The notes beneath the pieces were generated by a model. It was not told the origin of the DNA. It saw nothing but the letters and a program-made list of their open reading frames with translations, and ran no database searches. A program made the translations under genes and the position numbers. From VRUE01 sp036376915 (GTDB lineage Bacteria > Actinomycetota > Thermoleophilia > Solirubrobacterales > 70-9), in contig DASUZK010000114.1 in assembly GCA_036376915.1 (NCBI GenBank), positions 1 to 64,000 on the forward strand: DNA of 64,000 nt, written 5' to 3'. Of this stretch, positions 45,077 through 53,061 are shown piece after piece (position 1 is the stretch's first letter; each line of letters starts with the position of its first letter).

Positions 45077-47188
45077 ATGACGGGATCGCGGCAGTACGAT
45101 TGGCCGATCGACGATCCCGCCCTCTACTTCAACCGCGAGCTCTCCTGGCTCGACTTCAATCAGCGGGTTCTCGAATTGGCCGAGGACCCCGAGGTGCCGT
45201 TGCTGGAGAAGGTTCGCTTCTGCTCGATCTACGCCTCCAACCTGGACGAGTTCTACATGGTCCGGGTGGCTGGCCTCTTCGACCAGCTCGACGCCGGGAT
45301 CGACGCGCGCGGCCCCGACGGCCTCGCCCCCGGCGCCCAGATCGACGCGATCCAGGCGCGGGTCCTGGAGCTGGACCGGCGCCTGCACCGCTGCTTCGAG
45401 GGCAAGATCCGACCGGCATTGGAGCAGCACGAGATCCGCATCGTCACCCTCGACTCGGCGACCGCCGAGGAGCGCCGCGAAATCGACGAGCGCTTCCACG
45501 AGCAGGTCTTCCCGGCGCTGACGCCGCTGGTGATCGGCCTCGGCCGGCCCTTCCCCTACATCTCCAACCTCTCGCTCAGCCTCGGCGTGCTGCTGCGTGA
45601 CCCCGACAGCGGCAATGAGATCATCGCCCGCGTCAAGGTGCCGAAGGAGCTGCTCGGCCGCTTCCTGCCGGTCGGGGGCGACGGCAGGGCTCTCGTGCCG
45701 CTTGAGGAGGCGATCGCCGCCAATCTCGACGCGCTCTTTCCCGGCACCGAGGTCGTCGACCACGGCTACTTCCGCGTCACCCGGGACGCGGACTTCACCG
45801 TCTCCGACGAGGCCGACGACCTGCTGCAGGCGGTCCAGGACGAGATCCGGCGCCGCCGCTTCGGCGAGGTCGTGCGGCTGGAGATCGCCGCCGGGATGAA
45901 CCCGAAGCTGCGCCAGCAGCTGATCGACGCACTGCGACTCGAGGACCGCGAGGTCTACGACGTCGACGGCCTGATCGACCTCGCCGACCTCACCGCGATC
46001 GCCGACGTTCCCGGTCACGCCGCGCTGCGCTACCCGCCCTGGACGCCGGTGACCCAGCCGCGCCTGCAGGGAGAGGACGACGAGCCGGTCGACATGTTCG
46101 CGGCCATCCGCAGCGAGGACATCCTCGTCCACCACCCCTACGACTCCTTCGCCACCTCGGTCGAGCGCTTCGTCGAGCAGGCGGTCGCCGACCCCGACGT
46201 GCTGGCGATCAAGCAGACGGTGTACCGGACCAGCGACGACTCGCCGCTGGTCCCCACGTTGATTCGCGCCTCTGAACGCGGCAAGCAGGCGGTCTGCATG
46301 GTCGAGCTGAAAGCCCGCTTCGACGAGGAGGCCAACATCGCCTGGGCCAAGTCGCTGGAGGAGTCCGGCGCGCACGTCGTCTACGGGATCCCTGGCCTGA
46401 AGACACACGTAAAGGCGACTCTCATCGCCCGCCGCGAGGGCGACAGGGTGCGCGAGTACGTCCACATCGGCACCGGCAACTACCACCCGAAGACGGCCCG
46501 TCTCTACACCGACTTCGGCCTCTTCACCGCGGATCAGGAGATCGGCGCCGACGTCGCCGAGATGTTCAACTTCCTCACCGGGTACGGGCGCCCGGCGGAG
46601 TACCGCAAGGTGCTGGTCTCGCCGACGACGATGCGCGACCGCATCCTCGAGGAGATCGAGGCCACGGTCGAGGCGCACCGGGCCGGAGAGGAGGCGCGGA
46701 TCGCGCTGAAGATGAACTCGCTGGTCGACGCCGCCTGCATCCAGGCGCTTTACGAGGCGTCGCAGGCGGGCGTGCGGGTTGACCTCAACGTGCGCGGGAT
46801 CTGCTGCCTGCGGCCGGGCGTGCCCGGTGTCTCCGAGAACATCCGCGTCGTCTCGATCGTCGGGCGCTTCCTCGAGCACTCCCGCGTCTACGCCTTCCAG
46901 CGCGGCGAGGAGACGCGGGTACTGGTGGGCTCGGCGGACCTGATGCCGCGCAACCTCGACAGCCGCGTCGAGCTGGTGACGCCGGTCGAGGACCCCGTTT
47001 TGAAAGCTGAGCTACTCGACGTGCTCGAGCGCTGCTTCGCCGAGAACGCCAACGCCTGGGAGCTGGACGGCAACGGTGCCTGGGCCCGGCTCGAGCCCGA
47101 AAACGGGCAGCGGCGCAGCGTCCAGGAGGAGCTGCGCCAGCGCCACGCGGCGCGCGCGGCCGAGCAGCTCGCGGCCAGCGCCGGCTGA
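45077..47188 (+). CDS. ppk1: Polyphosphate kinase 1
   Basis: 703 aa. Makes polyphosphate from ATP reversibly. N-terminal helical domain (YFNRELSWLDFNQRVLELA, IYASNLDEFYMVRVAGL), head domain, and two PLD-like catalytic domains with the HKD-type histidines in IPGLKTHVKATLI (autophosphorylated His) and FLEHSRVYAF. VHIGTGNYHPKTARLYTDFGLFT and GSADLMPRNLDSRVE are intact. Starts 11 bases after the PHP-glycosyltransferase stop. Confidence 0.97.
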   Translation: MTGSRQYDWPIDDPALYFNRELSWLDFNQRVLELAEDPEVPLLEKVRFCSIYASNLDEFYMVRVAGLFDQLDAGIDARGPDGLAPGAQIDAIQARVLELDRRLHRCFEGKIRPALEQHEIRIVTLDSATAEERREIDERFHEQVFPALTPLVIGLGRPFPYISNLSLSLGVLLRDPDSGNEIIARVKVPKELLGRFLPVGGDGRALVPLEEAIAANLDALFPGTEVVDHGYFRVTRDADFTVSDEADDLLQAVQDEIRRRRFGEVVRLEIAAGMNPKLRQQLIDALRLEDREVYDVDGLIDLADLTAIADVPGHAALRYPPWTPVTQPRLQGEDDEPVDMFAAIRSEDILVHHPYDSFATSVERFVEQAVADPDVLAIKQTVYRTSDDSPLVPTLIRASERGKQAVCMVELKARFDEEANIAWAKSLEESGAHVVYGIPGLKTHVKATLIARREGDRVREYVHIGTGNYHPKTARLYTDFGLFTADQEIGADVAEMFNFLTGYGRPAEYRKVLVSPTTMRDRILEEIEATVEAHRAGEEARIALKMNSLVDAACIQALYEASQAGVRVDLNVRGICCLRPGVPGVSENIRVVSIVGRFLEHSRVYAFQRGEETRVLVGSADLMPRNLDSRVELVTPVEDPVLKAELLDVLERCFAENANAWELDGNGAWARLEPENGQRRSVQEELRQRHAARAAEQLAASAG

Positions 47189-47227
47189 GCAGGACGCGGC
47201 CGCGCCGATCAATAGGATTGCCAGGTA

Positions 47228-47845
47228 GTGCGTTTCTCCCTCCTGCCTCGCGACCGCACCTTCTTCGACCTCTTCATCGAGGCCGGGAAGAACACCCTTT
47301 GCGCCTCGCAGCTGCTCGACGAGATGATGGGGTCGTGGCCTGACGACCGCGATCTCGCGCGCGAGATCTTCAAGGCCGAGCACGAGGGCGACCGGATCAC
47401 CCACGACATCGTCAAGCGCCTCAACTCGACCTTTGTCACCCCGATCGACCGCGAGGACATATACGCGCTGGCGACCCAGATGGACGACATCGTCGACTAT
47501 GCCGAGGAGGCGGCGGACCTGCTCGGCCTCTACAAGATCGAGGCGCCGATGTCGCAGGCTCAGGCGCTGACGAAAGTCCTGGTCGGGGCCTGTGAGCAGC
47601 TTGCTGAGGCCCTCGAGCACCTGCCCGACTTCAAAGACCTCGACAAGTACTGGATCGAAATCCACCGGCTGGAGAACGAGGGCGACCGGATCTCTCGCGA
47701 CGCCGTCGCCTCGCTTTTCTCCAACGGCATCGACCCGATGGTCGTGATCCGCTGGAAGGACATGTTCGCCGTGCTCGAGAACGCGATCGACGCGACTGAG
47801 ACCGCGGCTCAAATCATCGAGGGAATAGTCATCAAGAACTCGTGA
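47228..47845 (+). CDS. DUF47 family (PhoU-like) protein, Pit-associated
   Basis: 205 aa from GTG. Opens MRFSLLPRDRTFFDLFIEAG as in DUF47/TIGR00153 proteins; two helical repeats with acidic metal patterns (EHEGDRITHDIVKRLN and ENEGDRISRDAVASLF). Such genes usually precede pit and are thought to control the low-affinity phosphate transporter. Here pit follows after a 100-nt palindromic element. Confidence 0.92.
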   Translation: MRFSLLPRDRTFFDLFIEAGKNTLCASQLLDEMMGSWPDDRDLAREIFKAEHEGDRITHDIVKRLNSTFVTPIDREDIYALATQMDDIVDYAEEAADLLGLYKIEAPMSQAQALTKVLVGACEQLAEALEHLPDFKDLDKYWIEIHRLENEGDRISRDAVASLFSNGIDPMVVIRWKDMFAVLENAIDATETAAQIIEGIVIKNS

Positions 47846-47942
47846 CGGCCCCAGGCGTCGCCATACTGCGTCCTCGGTCGCTCGCGTGCGGAGCACGCCA
47901 CGCTTCCTGCGTCCTTGTCTGGCAACGCCTGGGTCTCGTCAC
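47842..47942. repeat. ~100-nt palindromic element, copy 1 (between DUF47 gene and pit)
   Basis: Imperfect outer arms (GTGACG...CAGGCGTCGCCA against TGGCAACGCCTGGG...CGTCAC) enclose a core with the small hairpin GCGTGC-GGA-GCACGC. The TGA stop of the DUF47 gene (47843-47845) lies within its first bases, and the pit ATG is three bases after its end. About 90% identical over its length, by manual alignment, to 62662-62761. Confidence 0.88.
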
Positions 47943-47945
47943 CAC

Positions 47946-49043
47946 ATGAGCTCCGACGTAATCCTCGTCATCGTCGTCTGCACCGCGCTTGCCTTCGACT
48001 TCACCAACGGCTTCCACGACACCGCGAACGTCGTCGCGACCTCGATCTCGACCGGGGCCGCGCGCCCTCAGGCGGCAATCGCAATGGCCGCGCTGCTCAA
48101 CTTCGCCGGTGCCTTCATCTCGATCTCGGTCGCGGCGACAGTTGCCAACGACGTCGTCAACTCCGGCGTGGTCACGCCGACGGTCGTCTTCGCCGGGCTG
48201 ATCGGAGCGATCGCCTGGAATCTGATCACCTGGTCCTTCGGCCTCCCGTCGAGCTCCTCGCACGCGCTGATCGGCGGCGTGGTCGGCTCAGCGGTGGCGG
48301 CCGCGGGCTTCGATGCGGTGATCGCCGACGGCTTGGTCGGCAAGGTGTTGATCCCGGCGGTGATCGCGCCGATCCTCGCCTTTACCGTCGCCGGGATAGC
48401 GATCGGGTTGGTCTACAGGGTCGTCGGCCGGCAGCGGCCAGGACTGGTGACGCGCGGCTTCCGCTACGGCCAGGTCGTCTCCGGCGGGTTGCTGGCGCTG
48501 GCCCACGGCACCAACGACGCACAGAAGACGATGGGTGTGATCACCCTGGCCCTGGTCGCCAACGGCACGCTGGGTGCGGATGCCGACCCCCCTCTCTGGG
48601 TGATCGTCTCCTCGGCGGCGGCGATCGCGCTCGGCACCTACAGCGGCGGCTGGCGGATCATCCGCACGACCGGCACGCGGATCATCAAGATGGATGCGGC
48701 GCAGGGATTCTCGGCCCAGGGGGCCGGCGCCACGGTGATCCTCGCCTCTACCCATTTCGGCTTCCCGCTCTCGACCACCCACGTGATCAACGGCGGCATC
48801 ATGGGCGCCGGCGCCGGCAAGCGGGTCTCGGCGGTGCGTTGGGGGGTCGCCGGCAACATCGTCACCGCCTGGCTGTTGACGTTGCCGGCCGCGGCGGCGA
48901 TCGGCGCCCTCACCTATGGGGCGACCGCGATCTTCGGCAGCGGCGCCCTGGGCCCCGTCCTGGTCTCGCTGATGTCTCTCTCGCTGATCGTCGCGATCTT
49001 CTCCCGGCGCTCGCGCCGGGGCGCCCCCGTCCCGGCGAGCTGA
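47946..49043 (+). CDS. pit: Inorganic phosphate transporter, PiT family
   Basis: 365 aa from ATG 47946. About ten transmembrane helices with the duplicated PiT signatures FDFTNGFHDTANVVAT (near residue 15) and LALAHGTNDAQKTMGV (near 185), plus SSSSHALIGG and PLSTTHVINGG. Low-affinity, proton- or cation-coupled phosphate uptake. Completes the phosphate island. Confidence 0.96.
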   Translation: MSSDVILVIVVCTALAFDFTNGFHDTANVVATSISTGAARPQAAIAMAALLNFAGAFISISVAATVANDVVNSGVVTPTVVFAGLIGAIAWNLITWSFGLPSSSSHALIGGVVGSAVAAAGFDAVIADGLVGKVLIPAVIAPILAFTVAGIAIGLVYRVVGRQRPGLVTRGFRYGQVVSGGLLALAHGTNDAQKTMGVITLALVANGTLGADADPPLWVIVSSAAAIALGTYSGGWRIIRTTGTRIIKMDAAQGFSAQGAGATVILASTHFGFPLSTTHVINGGIMGAGAGKRVSAVRWGVAGNIVTAWLLTLPAAAAIGALTYGATAIFGSGALGPVLVSLMSLSLIVAIFSRRSRRGAPVPAS

Positions 49044-49046
49044 GCG

Positions 49047-49286
49047 ATGACCGCGGTCGTCGTCGAGACCAAGGAGCTGTTGCAGACGGTGGTCGCGTCG
49101 CTGGTCGGAGGGGTGGGGATAACGGTCGTCTTCTCGGTGGCAATATGGGGAGTCGCCCGTTTCGCCGATCTCAGTCGCAACGAACGACCGCTGGCGGCGG
49201 GCGGGGCGGCGGTGCTCGCGGGCCTGGCCGTGCTGGTCACCCTGGCGGCCGTCGCCTTCGGCATCGTGGTGATGTCGAGCAAGTAG
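49047..49286 (+). CDS. Small membrane protein of unknown function
   Basis: 79 aa. Two transmembrane helices (VASLVGGVGITVVFSVAIWGVARF and AVLAGLAVLVTLAAVAFGIVVM) joined by DLSRNERPLAAGG. Starts three bases after the pit stop, so it is probably co-expressed with pit; could be a transporter accessory subunit. No family recognised. Confidence 0.6.
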   Translation: MTAVVVETKELLQTVVASLVGGVGITVVFSVAIWGVARFADLSRNERPLAAGGAAVLAGLAVLVTLAAVAFGIVVMSSK

Positions 49287-49308
49287 GGCCGGCGCGTAGA
49301 ATTTCCCC

Positions 49309-49659
49309 GTGCGTACCGTGCGCAACGTCGCGATCGTCCTGCTGCTGGCGCTGGTGGTCGCCTTCGCTCCCGCCGGCGGCAATGCCGCCGAAGCGATCCT
49401 CACCGCGATCACGATGGGCTTCTTGGCGGGGATCGCCTGGACGCTGTTCGTGCTCAGCCGCCAGAACCAGCTGACCCTGGCGACGCTCAGCGACGGTCGT
49501 CGGGCGCTGCTCTACGGGGCGCTGGGGATGATCGCCCTGCTGATCGCCGGTAGCGACGAGCTCTTCTCCAGTGGCGGCGGCACGCTCGCCTGGATCGTCC
49601 TTCTCGGCGCATCGGTCGCGGCGATCTGGCGCGTCTGGATCGACGCGAGCTCCTACTGA
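49309..49659 (+). CDS. Membrane protein of unknown function
   Basis: 116 aa from GTG. Four hydrophobic segments: VAIVLLLALVVAFAPAGG, AILTAITMGFLAGIAWTLFVL, ALLYGALGMIALLIAG and TLAWIVLLGASVAAIWRVW. Directly behind the 79-aa protein gene (22 bases). No family recognised. Confidence 0.6.
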   Translation: MRTVRNVAIVLLLALVVAFAPAGGNAAEAILTAITMGFLAGIAWTLFVLSRQNQLTLATLSDGRRALLYGALGMIALLIAGSDELFSSGGGTLAWIVLLGASVAAIWRVWIDASSY

Positions 49660-49739
49660 ACGCACTGGGCGCGTGAGAAGTCACTGGTTCGCGCGGTTGA
49701 GCGCACCACGTGTGCGCCCGGCCTTGCGACGGTCATGGC

Positions 49740-50090
49740 GTGTCGCCACGGACCGCCAGCAGTGCAGGCCACAGGGAGGAGGGGACCGCCTCGGTCGAGC
49801 TGATCGCGGTGGTCCCGCTTCTGCTGCTGGCGGTTCTCGTGGCGGCGCAGCTCGGCCTCGTCGGCCACTCGCTGTGGTCGGCCAGCGTGGCCGCCCGGGC
49901 CGGCGCGCGTGCGGCGGTTGTCGGAGGCGATGCGATGACGGTGGCCCGAGACGCCCTGCCGCCGTCGCTGCAGGCCGGCTCCCGCGTCGCGGACTCGGGG
50001 GCCGTCTCGGTGCGGGTGCAGGTGCCGCGTTTGCTCCCCGGGCTGCCGCGATTGACCGTGAGAGCAGAGAGCGGGCTGGGCGATGGGTAG
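49740..50090 (+). CDS. TadE-like pseudopilin
   Basis: 116 aa from GTG 49740 (GTG 49710 also possible). A prepilin-like N-terminus EEGTASVELIAVVPLLLLAVLVAAQLGLVG (Glu five residues into the hydrophobic helix as in TadE) and a short external domain of strands. A likely minor subunit of a Flp/Tad pilus. The next gene overlaps by 8 bases. No tadA/B/C genes are seen nearby. Confidence 0.7.
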   Translation: MSPRTASSAGHREEGTASVELIAVVPLLLLAVLVAAQLGLVGHSLWSASVAARAGARAAVVGGDAMTVARDALPPSLQAGSRVADSGAVSVRVQVPRLLPGLPRLTVRAESGLGDG

Positions 50091-50418
50091 AGAGAACGGG
50101 CAGGCGACGATCGAAGCGGTTGCCGCGGTCCCGTTCCTATTGCTTGCCGGGGTGGTCGCCCTGCAGTTGCTGCTCGCCGGTTATGCACTGACCCTCGCTG
50201 ACGGCGCCGCCGAGGCGGGGGCGCTGGCGCTGGCCGCTGGGCGGCCGGCCGAGACCGCGGCCAAGGATGCCCTGCCGGGCTGGGCCGAGGGGGGCGTGGA
50301 GGTGACGGTGCGCGGGGGAGAGGTGGAGGTCCGGGTGCGACCGCCGTCGCCGTTGCCGGGGCTCGGGGACCTGCTGGCGATGACGAGCTCCGCCTTCGCG
50401 AGGCCGGCGGGGCGATGA
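50083..50418 (+). CDS. TadE-like pseudopilin, second copy
   Basis: 111 aa. Same design: NGQATIEAVAAVPFLLLAGVVALQLLLAGY, then an Ala-rich region and a short strand-rich end (VEVTVRGGEVEVRVRPPSPLPGL). The GQ-T-x-E pattern with Glu near the helix start marks a prepilin-type processing site. Overlaps both neighbours (8 and 4 bases). Confidence 0.65.
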   Translation: MGRENGQATIEAVAAVPFLLLAGVVALQLLLAGYALTLADGAAEAGALALAAGRPAETAAKDALPGWAEGGVEVTVRGGEVEVRVRPPSPLPGLGDLLAMTSSAFARPAGR

Positions 50419-51143
50419 GAGAGCGTGTGATCCTGGTTACGGCGGTCGGCAGCGCGAGCGGCTCGAAGGCCGCTGCGGCAGCGCTTGCCTGCGCAGGATC
50501 GGACCCCGACCGGCCAGGTCTCTTGATCGACGTCGGCGGCCGGCCGCCCCGCCCGACGCTGATCGCCTCGGCTGGGGCGCGCGAGCTGGAGGAGCGGCTC
50601 GCTGCTCACCTGCCGCAACTGCGGGCCGCCTCGCGCGGGCAGACCTGCCACCTTGCCGTCCCCGGTGAGCAGGGGACGCTCGAGTCGGTGCGGGCGGCGC
50701 TGCCCCTGGCCCGCGACTCGGTCGCCGCCGTCCACTTGCCGCCCGCGTGGTTGCAGCCCTTGCTGGCTGAGGAGAGTGTCCGGCCGAGCGGTGCGATCCT
50801 CCGTGCCGATCTCGCTGCCGGCCGCGCCCTGACCGCCCTTGCGGTCGCAGATCTGCTGGGCCGTGGCCTGCGGGTCAAGGTCCTGAAGCGGCCGCTCGGC
50901 TGGGTGCCCGCGCGCCGGGCGTTGTTCGGCGTTCTGCCAGGGGACACCCCGGGTGGTCTGCCCTCGTCCGTGCTCGATTCCCTTTTGGAAAGCGAAATTT
51001 CAGCGGCGCACGCGTGCTACAGTGGACACGATGACCCGGAAGCTGACCCAGAGGGAGCTGCGCAACAACAGCGGCGAGGTGATGAGGGCCCTGGATGCTG
51101 GCGAGGACTTCATCGTGACGCGAAACGGGAAGCCAGTCGGTGA
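50415..51143 (+). CDS. Protein of unknown function, TadZ/MinD-like by context
   Basis: 242 aa. The opening VILVTAVGSASGSKAAAAALACAG ... GLLIDVGGR resembles the first strand, P-loop and switch region of a MinD/TadZ-type ATPase with a degenerate Walker A (no GKT/GKS). The rest is helix/strand-rich with no motif. Overlaps the TadE-like gene by four bases. The last 113 bases overlap vapB in another frame, and the Arg-rich ending there (RRGDEGPGCWRGLHRDAKREASR) may be non-homologous. Confidence 0.55.
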   Translation: MRERVILVTAVGSASGSKAAAAALACAGSDPDRPGLLIDVGGRPPRPTLIASAGARELEERLAAHLPQLRAASRGQTCHLAVPGEQGTLESVRAALPLARDSVAAVHLPPAWLQPLLAEESVRPSGAILRADLAAGRALTALAVADLLGRGLRVKVLKRPLGWVPARRALFGVLPGDTPGGLPSSVLDSLLESEISAAHACYSGHDDPEADPEGAAQQQRRGDEGPGCWRGLHRDAKREASR

Positions 51144-51285
51144 GCTGCGTCCCTACAAGCCGCGTCAGTTCGTACCAAGGGACGTCCTCATCGAGGCGTT
51201 CAAAGGCGCCCCCAGCATCGATTACCAGGAGCTCCGCGAAGACATCGACCGCTACGTCGATCAGGACCCTACGCCTCGCTACTGA
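51031..51285 (+). CDS. VapB-type antitoxin (Phd/YefM-like)
   Basis: 84 aa. N-terminal MTRKLTQRELRNNSGEVMRALDAGEDFIVTRNGKPVGELRP is the typical Phd/prevent-host-death DNA-binding fold; the C-terminus (YQELREDIDRYVDQDP) should wrap the toxin. The PIN toxin gene begins one base after its stop. It starts within the 3' end of the preceding gene. Confidence 0.87.
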   Translation: MTRKLTQRELRNNSGEVMRALDAGEDFIVTRNGKPVGELRPYKPRQFVPRDVLIEAFKGAPSIDYQELREDIDRYVDQDPTPRY

Positions 51286-51286
51286 G

Positions 51287-51694
51287 TTGCCTTCCGATCG
51301 CGGACTGATCGATACCTCGGTCGCGGTCGACCTCGCAACCATCGATCGCATGAGTCTCCCCCCGGTGATGGCCGTCTCGGCGCTGTCACTTGCCGAGCTG
51401 GTCGCGGGCCCTCTCGAAGCCGACCATGAGTTGATGCGGGCACGTCGTCAGCAGCACTTGCAGTACCTGGAGGCAAGCCTGGAACCCCTTCCCTTCGACA
51501 CCCGGTGCTCTCGGGCCTACGGGCCGGTTTACGCGGCGATCACCGCGGCGGGTCGCAAGCCCCGTGACGCCCGCGCGGTCGACCTGATGATCGCCGCCAC
51601 GGCCCTGGCTCACGACCTGCCGCTGTGGACCCGCAACGCCAAGGATCTGCGCGGTCTCGAGGCTCTGATCGAGATCGTCGACGTCAGCGCCTGA
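51287..51694 (+). CDS. VapC-type toxin (PIN-domain RNase)
   Basis: 135 aa from TTG 51287. PIN residues: first Asp in GLIDTSVAVDL, Glu in SALSLAELVAG, Asp pair in DARAVDLMIAATALAHDLPLWTRNAKDL. Cleaves RNA (tRNA or rRNA in other VapCs). Paired with the antitoxin gene directly upstream. Confidence 0.87.
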   Translation: MPSDRGLIDTSVAVDLATIDRMSLPPVMAVSALSLAELVAGPLEADHELMRARRQQHLQYLEASLEPLPFDTRCSRAYGPVYAAITAAGRKPRDARAVDLMIAATALAHDLPLWTRNAKDLRGLEALIEIVDVSA

Positions 51695-51757
51695 GAGTTG
51701 GATCGCAAGGCGAATTTGCCAGGCTTTCCGGCGCTACTTCTGTACTAAGCTCGGGTT

Positions 51758-52999
51758 GTGTTCGGCATGGGAGGGAGAGCACGAGCGTCGTCTGGCGGCC
51801 TGCGCCTCGTCCTGCTTGCTCTCTTCGCCGCGGGCCTGCTGCTGATCCCGGCTGCCCAGGCTTCCGCGGATGTCACGCTCACCATCGACATCGTCGGCGA
51901 AGGCCGGCTCGAATGCGAAGTCGAAACGGAAGAAGAAGAAGCCTTTGCCGAAGAATGCGAAGAGGGGGACCACGTATATCCCGAAGGCGCCGAAGTGAGG
52001 ATCTTCCCCGAAGAAGAATTTGGCTGGGAATTCGTCGAATTCTCCGGCGCCTGCGATCTGTCCCCCTGCGAACTGACCATGGACGAAGACCGTGAAGTCA
52101 CCGCGATCTTCGCGCTCGAAGAATTCGCCCTGGAGATCGAGACCGACGGTGGGCCCGGCACCGGGACTGTCGAATGCGAACTCGAAGAAGGCCCGGGGCC
52201 CTGCGCGTCCGAATATCCCGGAGGCACCGAAATCAACCTGATCGCCGTGCCGGATCCCGGCTCCGAAGCCGTCGAATTCTCCGGTTCCTGCGAAGAATTC
52301 GGCCCCGAATGCGAATTGCTGATCGAAGAAGACAGCACCGTCATCGTCACCTTCGAGTTCGTCGGCCCCAGGCTCACGGTCAAAACGAACGGTGGCTCCG
52401 GCACGGGCACGGTCAAATGCGAAGTCGAAGGGGGGCCGCTCGAACCGTGCGCCGCCGCCTATCCGGAACTGACCGAACTGGTGCTGGTCGCGACGGCAAA
52501 CCCGGGCTCTCAGTTCGCGGGCTGGTCCGCGCCCTGCGCCGGAGATCCATGCGAACTGCCGCCGCTGGAAGAAGACACGGTCGTCACCGCGACCTTCAAC
52601 CTCGTGCCTTCCATCCCCGGTGGGGGAGGATCGGGGGGCGGCGGAGGTGCGGGTACCCCAGCTCCAGCCACGACTCCACTCCCCGGCAAGCTGAGCGTCT
52701 CCGGTGCCGCGCTCTTCCAGGGCGGCAAGGCCGTGCTGAGGCTCTCGTGCAAGGGTCAGGGACCCTGCAAGGGCAGCCTGAAGCTGATCGCCAAGCTCAA
52801 GGTCGGCAAGGCCAAAGCCAAGAACGTCGAGATCGGCAAAGCGTCCTTCAATCTCGCCGCCGGAGCCTCGACGACGCTCAAGGTCAAGCTTGCGGGCGCT
52901 GCCAAGAAAGTGCTGGGCAAGGCCAAGACCGTGAAGGCGACGGTCAGCGGCGCCGGCGTCATCAAGTCCGCGGTCACGATCAAGCCCACGGCCCGGTAG
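51758..52999 (+). CDS. Secreted repeat protein (InlB B-repeat-like modules, Lys-rich C-terminal domain)
   Basis: 413 aa from GTG 51758 (ATG 51767 possible). Signal peptide LVLLALFAAGLLLIPAAQASA. Three tandem ~75-residue modules each with a GxGxV-xC-E start and a FxGxC...CEL-TVTATF end (at about 40-115, 118-190, 195-272), like divergent InlB B-repeats. A Gly-rich linker (GGGGSGGGGGAG) leads to a Lys/Ala-rich C-terminal domain (LSVSGAALFQGGKAVLRLSC). Cell-surface or adhesive role likely. Glu is mostly GAA in the modules although GAG dominates elsewhere. Confidence 0.72.
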   Translation: MFGMGGRARASSGGLRLVLLALFAAGLLLIPAAQASADVTLTIDIVGEGRLECEVETEEEEAFAEECEEGDHVYPEGAEVRIFPEEEFGWEFVEFSGACDLSPCELTMDEDREVTAIFALEEFALEIETDGGPGTGTVECELEEGPGPCASEYPGGTEINLIAVPDPGSEAVEFSGSCEEFGPECELLIEEDSTVIVTFEFVGPRLTVKTNGGSGTGTVKCEVEGGPLEPCAAAYPELTELVLVATANPGSQFAGWSAPCAGDPCELPPLEEDTVVTATFNLVPSIPGGGGSGGGGGAGTPAPATTPLPGKLSVSGAALFQGGKAVLRLSCKGQGPCKGSLKLIAKLKVGKAKAKNVEIGKASFNLAAGASTTLKVKLAGAAKKVLGKAKTVKATVSGAGVIKSAVTIKPTAR

Positions 53000-53061
53000 G
53001 CCCGGGCTACCGCTGGCGGACCGAGCGCCGCCGCGCCCCCCGTTTTCGACAGAATCGCCGC

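Noticed and set aside
53000..53020. Strong terminator after the secreted repeat protein gene
   Set aside because: Only a 6-bp stem and no T run; too weak to list as a feature.
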